A stretch of DNA of 21,153 bases from Chara braunii. Its lineage: Eukaryota; Streptophyta; Charophyceae; Charales; Characeae. The notes under the pieces are model-generated. The model ran no database searches. It worked only from the letters and a program-made list of their open reading frames with translations, and was not told the DNA's origin. The position numbers and the translations under genes are program-made. The DNA lies in NCBI GenBank assembly GCA_003427395.1, contig BFEA01000816.1:179725-200877 (forward strand), in the 5' to 3' direction. Shown here one piece after another: positions 1 to 9,293 of the stretch (its first letter is position 1; each line of letters begins with the position of its first letter).

Positions 1-17
1 GGGGGGGGGGGGGGGGG
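1..17. repeat. G homopolymer at left edge
   Basis: The first 17 bases are all G. Together with the 28-base C run at the right edge, this suggests that the assembly stopped in homopolymers at both ends. A run of 20 G also occurs inside the window at 10047, so such runs can be genuine in this genome. Confidence 0.9.
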
Positions 18-341
18 TCCAGAAAAAGGTAGAGAATTTCATTATAAACTTGGCAAGAAGAGGCAGGGAATCCTCACAAACAACCCGCAAGTAACGTAGC
101 ATTGGGAAAAATATGCCCAGCTTTGGTTTGACCAATCTGTAAGCCTGGCTACCTGCCAAACTAAAAATCTTAAGTCGAGTTCTCTGCTCTTCTATGAAAA
201 CCACTAATCTACCAAAGGGGGTTTATAACGACTCATTGAAGCCTTAATGCAACACCGTCCTGACCACTCCACCCTCTTCGCCCAACACCACCCAAACATT
301 TGCCTGTCTCCTGCGACAACTGAAACCGAGTGTCCAGGTTC
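18..341 (-). other. possible LINE 3' untranslated tail
   Basis: This stretch lies downstream of the last recognisable ORF2 codons, in LINE orientation. No coding segment is recognisable. No poly-T (which would be the element's poly-A tail) or target-site duplication is visible, so the 3' end of the element is either lost or left of the contig edge. Assignment to the element is by position only. Confidence 0.4.
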
Positions 342-746
342 CTAACTATAGCCTACATTCAACCATAAACACAATGTCAACTTGTTCTGTGATTTTATAT
401 TAGCCAACTGGCTCTTACCCTCACACCGTGTGTCTATAAACCATCTCAGGTTCTTGCCTGAGGTTCCAGTATCACTGATACGACGATTCCAGTCCGCCTG
501 AATCTGGAGTCTCAACCGATAGCAAATTAACCTTTTTGTCTCTGGGTCCGCCATCCCCCTATTGTCAAAAATTGTGCGGTTGCGGTGCTCCCATATGACA
601 GACATGATAACCATTCTGCAAACCTGTGCCACATAGCCCATTCCCCTTGTTATGGTAATGTCCTCCGACGTTAAACCTAAAAGGATCCATTCCCTATCCC
701 ATTCCCAACCATACTCTGAGAATGACTGCCAGTGTTCAGACCACCA

Positions 747-824
747 CTTCCATATACGGTTGGACGCTGGACAGTCCCACCACAAATATGTGGTGGATTC
801 ATACGACCAAGTACATCCCTTGCA
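747..824 (-). other. zf-RVT-like C-terminal zinc finger of ORF2
   Basis: The translation reads CKGC, then ESTTYLWWDCP, then RIWKWW. This matches the zf-RVT domain that follows the reverse transcriptase in many plant LINEs (Cys-x2-Cys ... His-Leu-Phe/Trp ... Cys). The position normally occupied by the zinc-binding His is Tyr here, so the finger is probably non-functional. Confidence 0.8.
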
Positions 825-1112
825 TGCCAGTTGAACCTGCACGCCTTTGCCTGCCAACCATACTGAAGAGGGCGAAACCACCCAGGAAAGCAGCCAGAGT
901 ATTGCTGCGTATCTCTCAGAGGGGAGATTTGGGAGTTGTTGCCAGAGTCTTTTCATCCGTTGTGCCACCATCTCGCCTGAAGAGGGTAGGATGTGTTCCC
1001 ATCTATCAACTGTGACAGCAATTGGAAGTTTGCTAGTTTGATTGATCTGGAGTGTTGAGTTCAAGTTTCCCAAAGTCAGAGTTGTACCTCTCGATCCTTG
1101 TCCCACCCATCC

Positions 1113-2170
1113 TCAGATTCTTGGGTCCAGTTTGCGGGTTGCAATCGGCTTGTCTGTTCCGCTATACTGGATTATATGTATGTTCTCCACTTCCCAACGT
1201 TCTTCCACCCTGACTTGGAGGAGAGCATCTCCTATCTCTGGGGCGGAAGGTTCCTCTGCTCTCGCCAGCATTGGGCCTTGCGCCACTTTAGTCCATGATT
1301 CCCAGGTTTTGTTACCCTCTTGGTCGTAGCCTGTCAGTTTCCAGTAGATAGGATACTCTCGTGGATGGCCTGGGACATACCATGTGCCTGGTGGGTCGAT
1401 ACATGCCGGACTCAGGAGTTGTTTCCAGCTGTCTGGGATTCTGGCTAGGACTTCTGCATACTTATCCTCTACCTTGTGTAGATTGCCGAACACTCTGCGC
1501 AGTTCTGAAGGTGACTGTCACTGACCTAGGTTCTCATTCCACAGGTCCCCGATCCGAAGGACCTTCCACTGAATCCGGGTATCTCCAAAAGCATCAGGGG
1601 ATCTGTTAGCTTTGAACAACTCTCCTTGTGCATTCTTGACTTTCGAATTGTCGAAGATCGACTGTTTCTTCACCTCAACTTTTGTAGACGGTTCGACCCA
1701 GGTGTTAGGCATGATTCTCTTCCAGGCTTTAACCACATCTGACCAGAATTTTGAGAAAATTTTCCTGTTTAAGTAGGAGTCCAGTTGTAAGTAGAGCCAG
1801 ACATCCTCAGGGCGTTGACGATTCCATTATTGGGCCAGAATGTGCTCCGCCATAATACCCAGTGGTTTTCCCCATTGCTGTTAGCTACTCGTACGATCCA
1901 TTTGTTTAGCAACATCGAATTCTGTCTGATCGGATCGCAGATTCCCAAACCCCCTTCTTCCTTGGGAAAGGTGATCAAATCCCAAGCGACCTTGGTTAAG
2001 AACCCTTCGTCTTGTTTACCGTGCGGCTTCCAGATGAACTTAGCAACTAATCTACATATGACTTTCATAAAAGACCTGATCAGTAGTCTTACATTACCTA
2101 CGAACCACAGTTGAGAAAACAGGGAGACGTTAACGACCTGTGCTCTTCCAAAAAGGCCAAGGTGTTGCAC
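1113..2170 (-). other. LINE ORF2 thumb/connection and C-terminal blocks
   Basis: Three open segments in different frames continue ORF2 after the polymerase. The segment 2170-1769 has the post-RT signature LFGRAQVVNV ... FIWK ... PKEEGGLGICD ... LLNKW, common in L1-like LINEs. The segment 1736-1518 contains QSIFDN and a GDLWNE block, and 1493-1113 contains a YAEVLARIPDSWKQLL block; both fit this class of element. The frame changes between them show decay. Confidence 0.8.
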
Positions 2171-2429
2171 TTTGCCCTAATAGTTAATCCTAGATACGAC
2201 TTGGTTCTGCATAATTTCCTCCTGGGTGTTCTGAAAGTCTTGCATTGCAATCATAACCCCTAAAAACCTTTTTACTTCCCCCTGTGCTATTCGTTTCATC
2301 CCCCAGTCTGCTTCTAATGATTTGGATTGTGGCAGAAAATACACTGATTTCTTTCAGTTAACAACGGCCTCTGAAAACAATGCATACTCGTCTAGTAGAA
2401 CCTTAAGTGAATTGAAAGATCCTACAAAG

Positions 2430-3478
2430 TTCCCACAAATCGCAAACAGGTCATCGACTAAAACCTTGACCTTGCATTATAAGTTACCGAGAGCTAGGCC
2501 TTAAATATCGGGTCTCTGTCTGATGTTGCTTAAGATAACCTCCAGCTGCAGAATAAAGATTAGTGGGGCTAGGGTACAACCCTGCCGCAAGGACCTGGTC
2601 AGGTGGAATGGCTCCGAGAGGAAGCCATTTACCATTACAACAGCTGTAGAGTGAGTGTACAGTGTTATGACTCATCTGCAGAAAATCTCCCCAAATCCCA
2701 TTTTGCGCAACGTTGTAAGAGTAAACGCCCAGTTCACCCTGTTATAGGCCTTCTCCAAGTATAACAAGAAAACTGCTAGTGGTTTGTCCTCCTTCTCAAT
2801 GATCTCCATTGATTCGATGACTGTTATAATGTTGTCGAATATAGATCGTCCTTGAACGAACGCAGCCTGGTCCAGTCCTACCAACTGAGGGAGGTACCTC
2901 CCCAACCTCCTGGCCAACACTTTCGCTAAAATTTTATATGAAACGTTGAGCCTGGAGATCGGCCTCCAGTTTCGGATCTCATCTTTCTGCCATTTCTTAT
3001 AGAGGAGCGTAATCACCCCATGCTTCATGCTCGTAATCAAGTCACCACCGATTTGAGTATCGTTGAATATGGATTCCAATGTTCTGCCTAGCTCGTCCCA
3101 TAATTTTATGTAAAACTCGTTTGTCATCCCATCTGAGCCTGACGCTTTACCTCTGGCCATGACCTTAAGCGCGCAGTGAAGTTCAAAGACCGTAAGCGGA
3201 CAGTCTAAGTCCAGCCGGCCTGCCTTGGACAACTTCGCATCGACTAGGTCCCATGATAGATCCGTCAGTTGCTCCTGGCCTGTTACCAATTCGTTTGAAC
3301 TACGGCGAGAGGTGAGAATGTCATGAAAATAGGCTTCGACGTACTGACACATTTCTGAGGATGACCTTGCGGGGGGCGCGTTCACATCGAATGGGTGTGA
3401 CAACATTTTTATTTTCTGCTGTCGAGAGTTGGGAAGAAGGCGCTTGAAAGTAGCCTTCGTCAACCTGTCGCCTACCAC
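2430..3478 (-). other. reverse transcriptase domain of LINE ORF2, mutated
   Basis: Palm and finger motifs in order: GKASGSDGMTNEFYIKLWDE; ITLLYKK ... NWRPISRLNVSYKILAKVL; LDQAAFVQGRSIFDNI; motif A as LLYLEKAYNRVNW; then, in another frame, motif B as SLRQGCTLAPLIF; and motif C as LVDDLF at about 2450-2458. Normal motif A carries the first catalytic Asp (LDLEKAYDRV in relatives). Here that codon is TAC (Tyr) at 2761-2759 and the later Asp is Asn at 2743-2741. Motif C keeps both Asp. Loss of the motif A Asp should abolish polymerase activity by itself. Confidence 0.92.
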
Positions 3479-3874
3479 AATCTTTTTAACCGAAAAAAAT
3501 TCTTTTCATCTATCCTTTTTGGCTTCCTGAATCTTGTCCCACTTCTGCATACGCTTCACCCTTTCCATACCCCACCAGCGTGTTTTCGTTGCTCGAGCCG
3601 GGAGGACTGCCATCCTATCTTCCGCTTCATTTACTGCTTTCATGACTGCAGATTCCTCTTTGTTTGTTTCCAGGGCCAAGATCTTTGAAAATAAACTCAA
3701 CATGTCTGACATAAAGTATCTGTCTGCGTCCCACCACCCATCCTCTGTATGGAAGAGGTGTCTGTGCTTCTTCCAAGCAGGAATGAGTTTTGAGATCCAC
3801 TCAGAAACCCCAGGGTCCCTGATGGTATCTTCGTTCAGGCGAAATAGTCCCTTGCCCCTTTGGGGTCTTTCCCC

Positions 3875-4591
3875 TCACAAAAATTGAATGGTGATGGGGT
3901 TGTGGTCCGAAATTGGGTGGGGAGTGGTGGTGACCCATATTTCCTTACTAGTTAGAAAATAATCAAGATGTCTGGCTGCAATACTGCGACCCGATATCAA
4001 CTGAGAGGAATACCAGGTATAACCTGGGTTAGACGGGTTCATCTGACGAAAGGAGTCTACCAACTCCAGTTCTAACGTCGGATCCATCAATAGTTCCAAA
4101 TCACTACCCACATGTCCTGTGACAAACAACGGATTCAGATCGTCGAGCTCGACGTTCCAGTCTCCTACTAGAACTACATGCTTCACATCCGACAACACAT
4201 CCATCAACATTTCGAAAAAAACATGTTTTTCCCTCTTTTCTGCTGGTGCATAAATAGTGGCTATTGCCCATTCCATCCCTCCCGATTGTAGTTTAATCCA
4301 TGCCCATTTTCCCCAGATGTCGAAATCGTGGTCAATAATAATTCCATCGAAATTTCTATGCATAAGAATGGCTACCCCTCCTCTGGTGTCTACCGCTGAC
4401 GCCCACACTTGGGGCCCGTCCCACCAGGCGCCGAGGTCCAAATTTTTTTCTTCGTTTAGTTTAGTTTCTTGTAAGCATAGGAATTGAACTTGCTTCTCAT
4501 GTAACCACGATTTAATCCGACTGCGCTTTCTCCTACCTCCTGCATCCCCCAATCCCCTTACATTCCAGGAGGCAACCTTCACACTAAGCAT
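3875..4591 (-). other. APE-type endonuclease domain of LINE ORF2
   Basis: An open segment with the full exonuclease-endonuclease-phosphatase signature. Counted from the ORF2 ATG: SWNVRGLG with Asn10, CLQETKL with Glu42, TIYAP near 113-117, VGDWN with Asp144 and Asn146, HLDYF with Asp210, and ISDHNP with Asp229/His230. The spacing follows L1 endonucleases closely and every expected catalytic residue is present. The domain would nick the target DNA strand. The frame closes with a stop shortly after SDHNP, before the RT. Confidence 0.93.
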
Positions 4592-4593
4592 TA
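4589..4593 (-). promoter_or_regulatory. TAATG stop-start junction of LINE ORF1/ORF2
   Basis: On the minus strand the ORF1 frame ends in TAA (4593-4591) and an ATG in the ORF2 frame starts on its last A (4591-4589). The ATG is four codons before the conserved start of the endonuclease domain, so it is a credible ORF2 initiator. UAAUG overlaps support coupled termination-reinitiation in some non-LTR elements (silkworm SART1 is the known example). Use of the mechanism here is inference. Confidence 0.7.
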
Positions 4594-6012
4594 CCGTTGT
4601 TGACTGCCGATCGTGATTGGATTCGGATTGATGGAGCAAAAGAGAGAGTCCGTAAGGGGTTGTTGCATGAACCACCTACTCCCATGTCCCATGAGAAAGG
4701 CACGGAAGGCATCAGATGCTAGTGACCTGATCCTTGGGATTTTAGAAGGGAGCTTGCCCAGGCCCGATGCATCAATACCTTCAAATACCGTTATTTTCTC
4801 CAAATTCGGGTTATCTTCGTGAGAGAACCATTCCAGAGGGATGAGGGTTAAGCCTTGTCTTACCAAGCTGATTAAGGCGTCTTGAGAGATTCGGGCATCC
4901 ATAAGCGGTGCATAGAGCTTCGCCCTCACCCCCACCTTGTCGATGAAAAATTTAGGGGTGGGTATGTCCGGTATACATCTAACCGCTATGTCATGCCCGA
5001 AGATACGACGGGTAAGATTGACCGTCTCCTGAGGCATATGAGGTCCTGGAATCGTCAAGGAAGGTAAGATTTTTACTGTCGGGGACGTAGTCCAGGTCAA
5101 AACGAATGTGCCCTCCTGCGCCGCCATGCATAGGATCGGGAGCAAATATTTTGACCAAGATTGATCCTGACTTTTGGTCAGCTGTCTCCGATCCCTTTTC
5201 ATGGACGACTTCCTGATCTCCGAATGTTGTTTCCTCCCACCTTTTGTTCGTCCTTGCTGTGAGGCTGCTTCCGAGACTTTCGTATTGTAACCATCTGCTC
5301 CCTCTTGGATCCGCAACTCTTGCATGTCTTCACTCAATCTTCTGCTTAGCTTGGTTGGTGTCGTCCCCACATTCCTTGTTGGGCGAGAGGGACCTGACCC
5401 CTCCTTGCCTCTCACATCTTGTCCTCCCACCGGTAGATCTTGCGATCCTCTCCTGGGGCTGGGTGATCGGTCGAAACATCTGTTTCTATGATCTTTCGGA
5501 CCCATTACTCCTCCAGGGACGCTTGGGTGAGTTCCTACCCCCCGGGGGAGAGACCATCTCCCTTCCGTTGGGGAGAAGATAGGATTATGGAAGGTCGATA
5601 AGTCCGGGTCTCCTCCTTGAGCTTTCGTGTCTGCTCGCTCCTTCGCTCGTAGTTCTCCCTTGTACACAGGTGATTTAGCTCTACCCTGGGTAGATTTTGT
5701 CGATGATGTACTTGAGCAGTACGAGCGTTCTGCTCTTGGGTCTTCACTTCGTCTTTGGTTTTGACTCCCCGAGGGGCTCCCCTCTCGACTGCCATTTGGG
5801 TTTTTTTCCCGGCCTCTTCCTCGATCGCTTCCCCAGCCTCCACCTCGGTTGCCACCTGATCCTCGACCTCCCTCCAGACCAAATCTTCTTCCGTGGTCCC
5901 TTCCATTGTTCACTCGACCATCTCCTCCCCCACTGCCTTGTCCACCGTGCGAAGACCTACTTGAGGAGGATGCTGATCCGGACGGAGTTGGCTGGCGTCG
6001 TTGGCCTCTTGT

Positions 6013-6054
6013 GCATTGGTCTTCTGAGTGAAAGAACTTCCTGCATTTGCTACA
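6013..6054 (-). other. CCHC zinc knuckle in LINE ORF1
   Basis: Minus-strand codons read CSKCRKFFHSEDQC, an exact C-x2-C-x4-H-x4-C zinc knuckle, the RNA/DNA-binding module of retroelement gag proteins. It lies directly after the DUF4283-like region and before the basic RG/RS-rich stretch, as in plant LINE ORF1 proteins. Confidence 0.9.
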
Positions 6055-6176
6055 CCATGGCGTTAGAGCATTAGCCAGTTGGACTTCGATGACTTGACCT
6101 TGGAACGTAGTAAAGCATAGTGACTCTTTCAGTCTTGGCAGGCTTCAACGACAATACCAAGGCGCACGTTTATAAG

Positions 6177-6719
6177 CTAAGGCTTCCTTGCATCCTTTTC
6201 CGATGGGCAGACCTTCAACACCGGACCGATGACCTTCTCTGCTGCATCTTCTAAGTAGCAGTATGCATCGATTGGCACATCGATGCACCGCACCCAAAAG
6301 TAATTTCTGTTCTCCTCTTCCTTCGCTTCCTGGATTTTCATTTTGGTCATCCAAGGTTTGAAGAGGATTGAGTGCCATCTTTCCTGCAACACCACTCGAA
6401 CTGACTCATCCCCGATCATCCATTCGGCCACCTTTTTGTCTTTGGCGATGTAGGACAGTACGTTACTAGATTCAATGCACACTCTCCCTCGTGTTAAGGA
6501 GGGATCGAACCTGGCTTCACCCATCCAGATATCCTCGTGGGGCCTTACCACCTCTTCCTTCATCTTTTTGGGAAGGTTCTTAGAACCTTCTTGGAAAATC
6601 ATGGTAACTGTCCTCTCCTTTAACCAGTTTACCTTGATCTCATCGAGAGATGGGTTCAAGGTGAAATGAACTTTATTGCCTTTTTCCCTCATCTCCCCGA
6701 TATCCCACCCCAGCGGCAT
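6177..6719 (-). other. DUF4283-like segment of LINE ORF1
   Basis: An open segment of about 180 codons containing a VQERWHSILFKPW-like core (VLQERWHSILFKPWMTKM) followed by NRNYFWVRCIDVPIDAYC and EKVIGPVLKV. In plant LINE and gag-like proteins a Trp-rich strand followed by xFWVRxxxxPL and an IGxxL block marks DUF4283. The resemblance is by motif pattern only. Confidence 0.6.
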
Positions 6720-6958
6720 AATTCCGGCGCCAAAAACTGGGCCAACATCTCTTGGACTCTCTCTTCTTCCGCCCAGTAGTTGGTAAACGCTGGTGGGGGG
6801 GAACGGATTCCCACCCGTGCTTCCTCATCGTCTTCTTCCCGATGTTGATCTGGTTGATTGGCGTCGTCTCCATCTGCTCCTATCATACCTACATCGCCTC
6901 CATGTGGCTGTGCTGCTGATCCTCCATCTTGTCCAGCGAGATCTTCCTCGACGTCCAT

Positions 6959-8815
6959 GCCGTTCGATTGCGTCAATGACTGCTGGATAGTTGGAGAACC
7001 CTAAAATTATCTAGTGACGAGTTACTTAGCTTACCCCGGAGGCAAGACTAGTGAATGATTGAGCTTATGTTTGAGTATCGGCCAGCCAACCGCTTAGCCT
7101 AATTAGTCCATGCGACTGTATGAGAACGGTGCTTTGTTGCTATGTTGCATATGTGATGGGCTAGTCCACGTGGGCATCGAGGAGAGACATGGCTACTCTT
7201 CGTGCACCGCGCATCCTACCGAGCCACGAGTCTGCGGGTGGTAGGTGACTTGACCGGTCAACTCGACCGGTAGCGGCGGAACCGAGCGCTGTTTGCACCG
7301 TGAACCGGCGCCCCCATTCCCGAGTAGAATCACGCCCGCCGTGCTTTCCAGGACGGCAGTGGGGTCTACAAAACACGTACGCATCTTTCCAAGCCACCTC
7401 CCGGCGGCCTGGTGGGGTCCGAAATCGACTTGCCAATAGTTTTCCAACCGCCGGCCAGTGGGGTCCAGGCCTTAGCTATGTGTGTGCTAAGCTAAGCGTC
7501 CCGTTGAGTAGCTTTGTCGGCTGCCTGCCGGCCGCAACTATGGCAGTGCTGTGAGGTTTTGGGGCCTCGATGCGCTACCCACACGAAATGCAGAATGGAC
7601 AAATGTCTCTCACCCAAAATGTAGGCAGGTGCGCTCGCCAAAGTTTTTTTTCGTTTTCACATCTGGTGAGTGACGCGGCAATGTGCGGTGCACCTCGAGG
7701 CAGCGCAGGCGGGGGGTGTCAAGGCGGGCTATAAGGGCATCGTTCCACTAGGCGACGAATGTGGAACTGGCGAATGCACTGTTTCGTAGATCACGGCATT
7801 ATACGTTCGCCATTTTCGCAACGACTACCGGGTGGCGAGTGGCGGGACGAGGGACCGAAAAGTCAAGGCGGGCTTTCGGCCGGGACCCGCTGGGTTGGGT
7901 TCGAAGTCGGTGGGTTTGTACTGTTGTCATGTCAATCGGTCGACTTGTCTCAACAATTGCAGGGAGAGATTCGTAGCGGCGGCAGCGGCGGACGTGTGAC
8001 GGCTGAACTAACGAACTTCGTGCCGCCCACCGGCGCGTCACCCCCTCCCTCTCTCTTTGTGCGGCGCTGAACGTGCCGCACGGTAGCTAGCCGACAGCTC
8101 GACAGCGAGCCGGCCGCCTGCTCTCGTTCGATCCGAGTCTGTCTAGGGGTGTGCGCTACCGTAGTTCTCGAGGACGGGCTACGGGTGATGCCTTTAGCCA
8201 TAGCCAGTGATCGTGCTGGGAAGAGCTAGGTAGAGGAGGCTTGCGGCCATAGCCAGTGAGCGTGGAGTGGAGAGAAACGAGAGATACGTACTTCGTGGTT
8301 GGTTTCAGGGGTCGTTGTTTGTCAGGAACGCAAACGGGTTTTGTGTTCCCCAAGTTCCGCAAGGGTTGGCGGGGGCGGCGGCGGGTACAAGTGCGCAAGG
8401 GCAAGAACTACCGGAGTTGAGCCCCGGACTGGTGAGATATCTGACCACGGGTTGGCTGGCGGCTGAGGGTGATATAATAGGGAAGAAGAGCTAAGGGGCC
8501 TGGTGTTTCCCAGTCGGCGGCGGCCGACATTGCCGGTGTCGAAGTCGTCGAACGCAGCAGGCGTACAGATCAGACTGCTGCGTGCCAGCACCTCAAGCAG
8601 GGGGGAAACACGAGATCATTAGGCAGACGGCTGTAATTGCGCGCTTGCTCCCTCGCTTGCGCGCTGCTTCTGGTTGTCTTTCCCCTTCTCCGCTCTCTTC
8701 TTCGCGTGGTTGCTCGCTTGGTATCAGTATCTGGCATGGGATGTGTGTGATTTCACGAGTCTTGTGTGACCGTGGCGAAGGACGCTAAAGGGAGGGAGGC
8801 GCACGTGCGCCGGTG
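6959..8815. other. spacer between LINE and PRMT5, no gene seen
   Basis: The region becomes strongly G+C-rich with many CG steps from about 7190. I recognise no protein on either strand; open frames here look like by-products of composition. Short direct repeats are present: CATAGCCAGTGA near 8200 and 8250, and TCAAGGCGGGCT near 7720 and 7863. It includes AT-rich possible core-promoter words (CTATAAG near 7729; GATATAATAG at 8471-8480) and a pyrimidine-rich stretch near 8640-8710 of the kind common around plant transcription starts. The PRMT5 promoter should lie here, but no start site can be fixed from sequence. Confidence 0.6.
8471..8480 (+). promoter_or_regulatory. PRMT5: TATA-like word upstream of PRMT5
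   Basis: GATATAATAG is an isolated AT-rich word in G+C-rich DNA, about 690 bp before the PRMT5 ATG. It is followed about 160 bp later by a C/T-rich tract. It is a candidate TATA element only; plant housekeeping genes often lack one. Confidence 0.2.
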
Positions 8816-9158
8816 ATGCAGGAGAACTGTTCTTTTCCGATCTCGAGTCGTTAACGGTCGGTCGGGACGGACCGACGGTTGGGATTGACAGGGAGGGGAG
8901 ACAAGGAAGCGATCGAGCGTGTCGGACACGTGGCTTGCCAAGAAGAAGACCAGGGGTTTGGAATTGCGCGGAAGAAGTAGGGAGTCTCACACGGGAGTTG
9001 TGAAGGGCAGGGAGCTTTCGCGGTGTCGTTGTACGGTCACCGACCCAGTTGTACGATCGAAGGGCAGGGGCTTCGTGTTTGATTTGGCTGCCTGCTGCCA
9101 GCCGCTTCTCTTGCAGCACTCAAAGCCTAATCGAAGCTTCTTTGGCAAATCAGTCAAA
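8816..9158 (+). promoter_or_regulatory. PRMT5: probable PRMT5 5' leader (ATG-free)
   Basis: Between the ATG at about 8814 and the PRMT5 start codon at 9159 there is no ATG in any plus-strand frame, over about 340 nt. This is expected of a transcribed leader under selection against upstream starts. It contains a strong hairpin (8853-8880). A well-formed splice-acceptor-like sequence (CTTCTCTTGCAG ending at 9116) could close a leader intron. The PRMT5 frame is open upstream to at least 8919 but has no ATG, so translation should begin at 9159. Confidence 0.5.
8853..8880 (+). promoter_or_regulatory. hairpin in the PRMT5 leader
   Basis: Arms AACGGTCGGTC (8853-8863) and GACCGACGGTT (8870-8880) are reverse complements except for one position and flank a 6-nt loop, GGGACG. 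With a G/C-rich 11-bp stem it should fold stably as DNA or RNA. A role in translation or as a protein-binding palindrome is inference. Confidence 0.6.
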
Positions 9159-9293
9159 ATGCCTCTCGGTCAGCGCAGCGGCGATAACAGCGAGTCAAGA
9201 TACTGCGGAACTGAGGTGGCATACAACGATGAAATCGAAAACACGTTGACGGCGAATCTCACTGGCGGATTTGACTTCATTGTCGCTCCTCTG
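9159..9293 (+). CDS. PRMT5: PRMT5 exon 1 (coding part)
   Basis: 45 codons from ATG to CTG, ending phase 0 at a GTATGA donor. The sequence starts [17 protein letters not shown] and ends [10 protein letters not shown], both diagnostic of plant PRMT5. Reading through the donor meets TGA at once, which supports the splice site. Confidence 0.95.

Larger units (their letters stand above)
342..4591 (-). pseudogene. LINE ORF2 (endonuclease-reverse transcriptase), broken
   Basis: Remains of the LINE polyprotein. The start is taken as the ATG at 4591-4589, which overlaps the ORF1 stop and sits four codons before the conserved KVASWNVRGLG. Segments in order: endonuclease 4591-3875; a degraded linker 3875-3480, with 3712-3506 open in another frame; RT fingers/palm 3478-2672; motif B region about 2660-2540 in a shifted frame; motif C near 2454; thumb/connection 2170-1769, containing LFGRAQVVNV and PKEEGGLGICDP; then C-terminal blocks 1736-1518, 1493-1113 and 1106-342, the last with the zinc finger. 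Frame changes occur at most of these joins. Two in-frame TAA codons lie between motifs B and C. The nicking and reverse-transcription roles are known for the family; this copy cannot encode an intact protein. Confidence 0.92.
342..6958 (-). mobile_element. degenerate two-ORF L1-like LINE retrotransposon
   Basis: One non-LTR retrotransposon on the minus strand. Read from high to low coordinates it shows ORF1 (DUF4283-like segment, CCHC knuckle, basic RS/G-rich tail), then ORF2 (APE-type endonuclease, reverse transcriptase, thumb/connection, zf-RVT-like finger). Order and motifs fit the L1 clade as found in plants. The element would copy itself by target-primed reverse transcription. Reading frames are broken by several frameshifts and stop codons, so it is not autonomous. 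The 5' limit is set at the probable ORF1 ATG (6958-6956); an in-frame TAG lies just upstream near 7001. Neither a 5' UTR boundary, a poly-A tail nor target-site duplications could be seen. It points away from PRMT5 (head-to-head, about 2.2 kb apart). Confidence 0.93.
4591..6958 (-). pseudogene. LINE ORF1 (gag-like nucleic-acid-binding protein), broken
   Basis: ORF1 would coat the LINE RNA. The first segment (6958-6689) begins MDVEEDLAGQDGG, is acidic and leads into a WAEEERVQEMLAQFL helix. A frameshift near 6700-6719 leads to a second segment down to 6177, containing YFWVRCIDVPIDAYCYLED, which resembles the DUF4283 domain of plant LINE ORF1. Further frame changes and a TGA near 6130 follow. 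The frame then runs open through the CCHC knuckle (6054-6013) and a long Arg/Gly/Ser/Pro-rich basic region, and ends in a folded-looking segment (RRIFGHDIAVRCIPDIP and onwards) at the TAA at 4593-4591. The start codon is inferred: the first ATG after an in-frame TAG. Confidence 0.85.

Noticed and set aside
6490-6515. tRNA T-arm-like GGTTCGATCCC on the minus strand
   Set aside because: It is coding sequence of LINE ORF1 (ARFDPSL); flanking bases do not form a T stem or any cloverleaf.
7161-9119. Several overlapping open frames on both strands in the spacer, Arg/Pro/Ser-rich
   Set aside because: High G+C lowers stop frequency; none shows a recognisable domain or consistent codon pattern.
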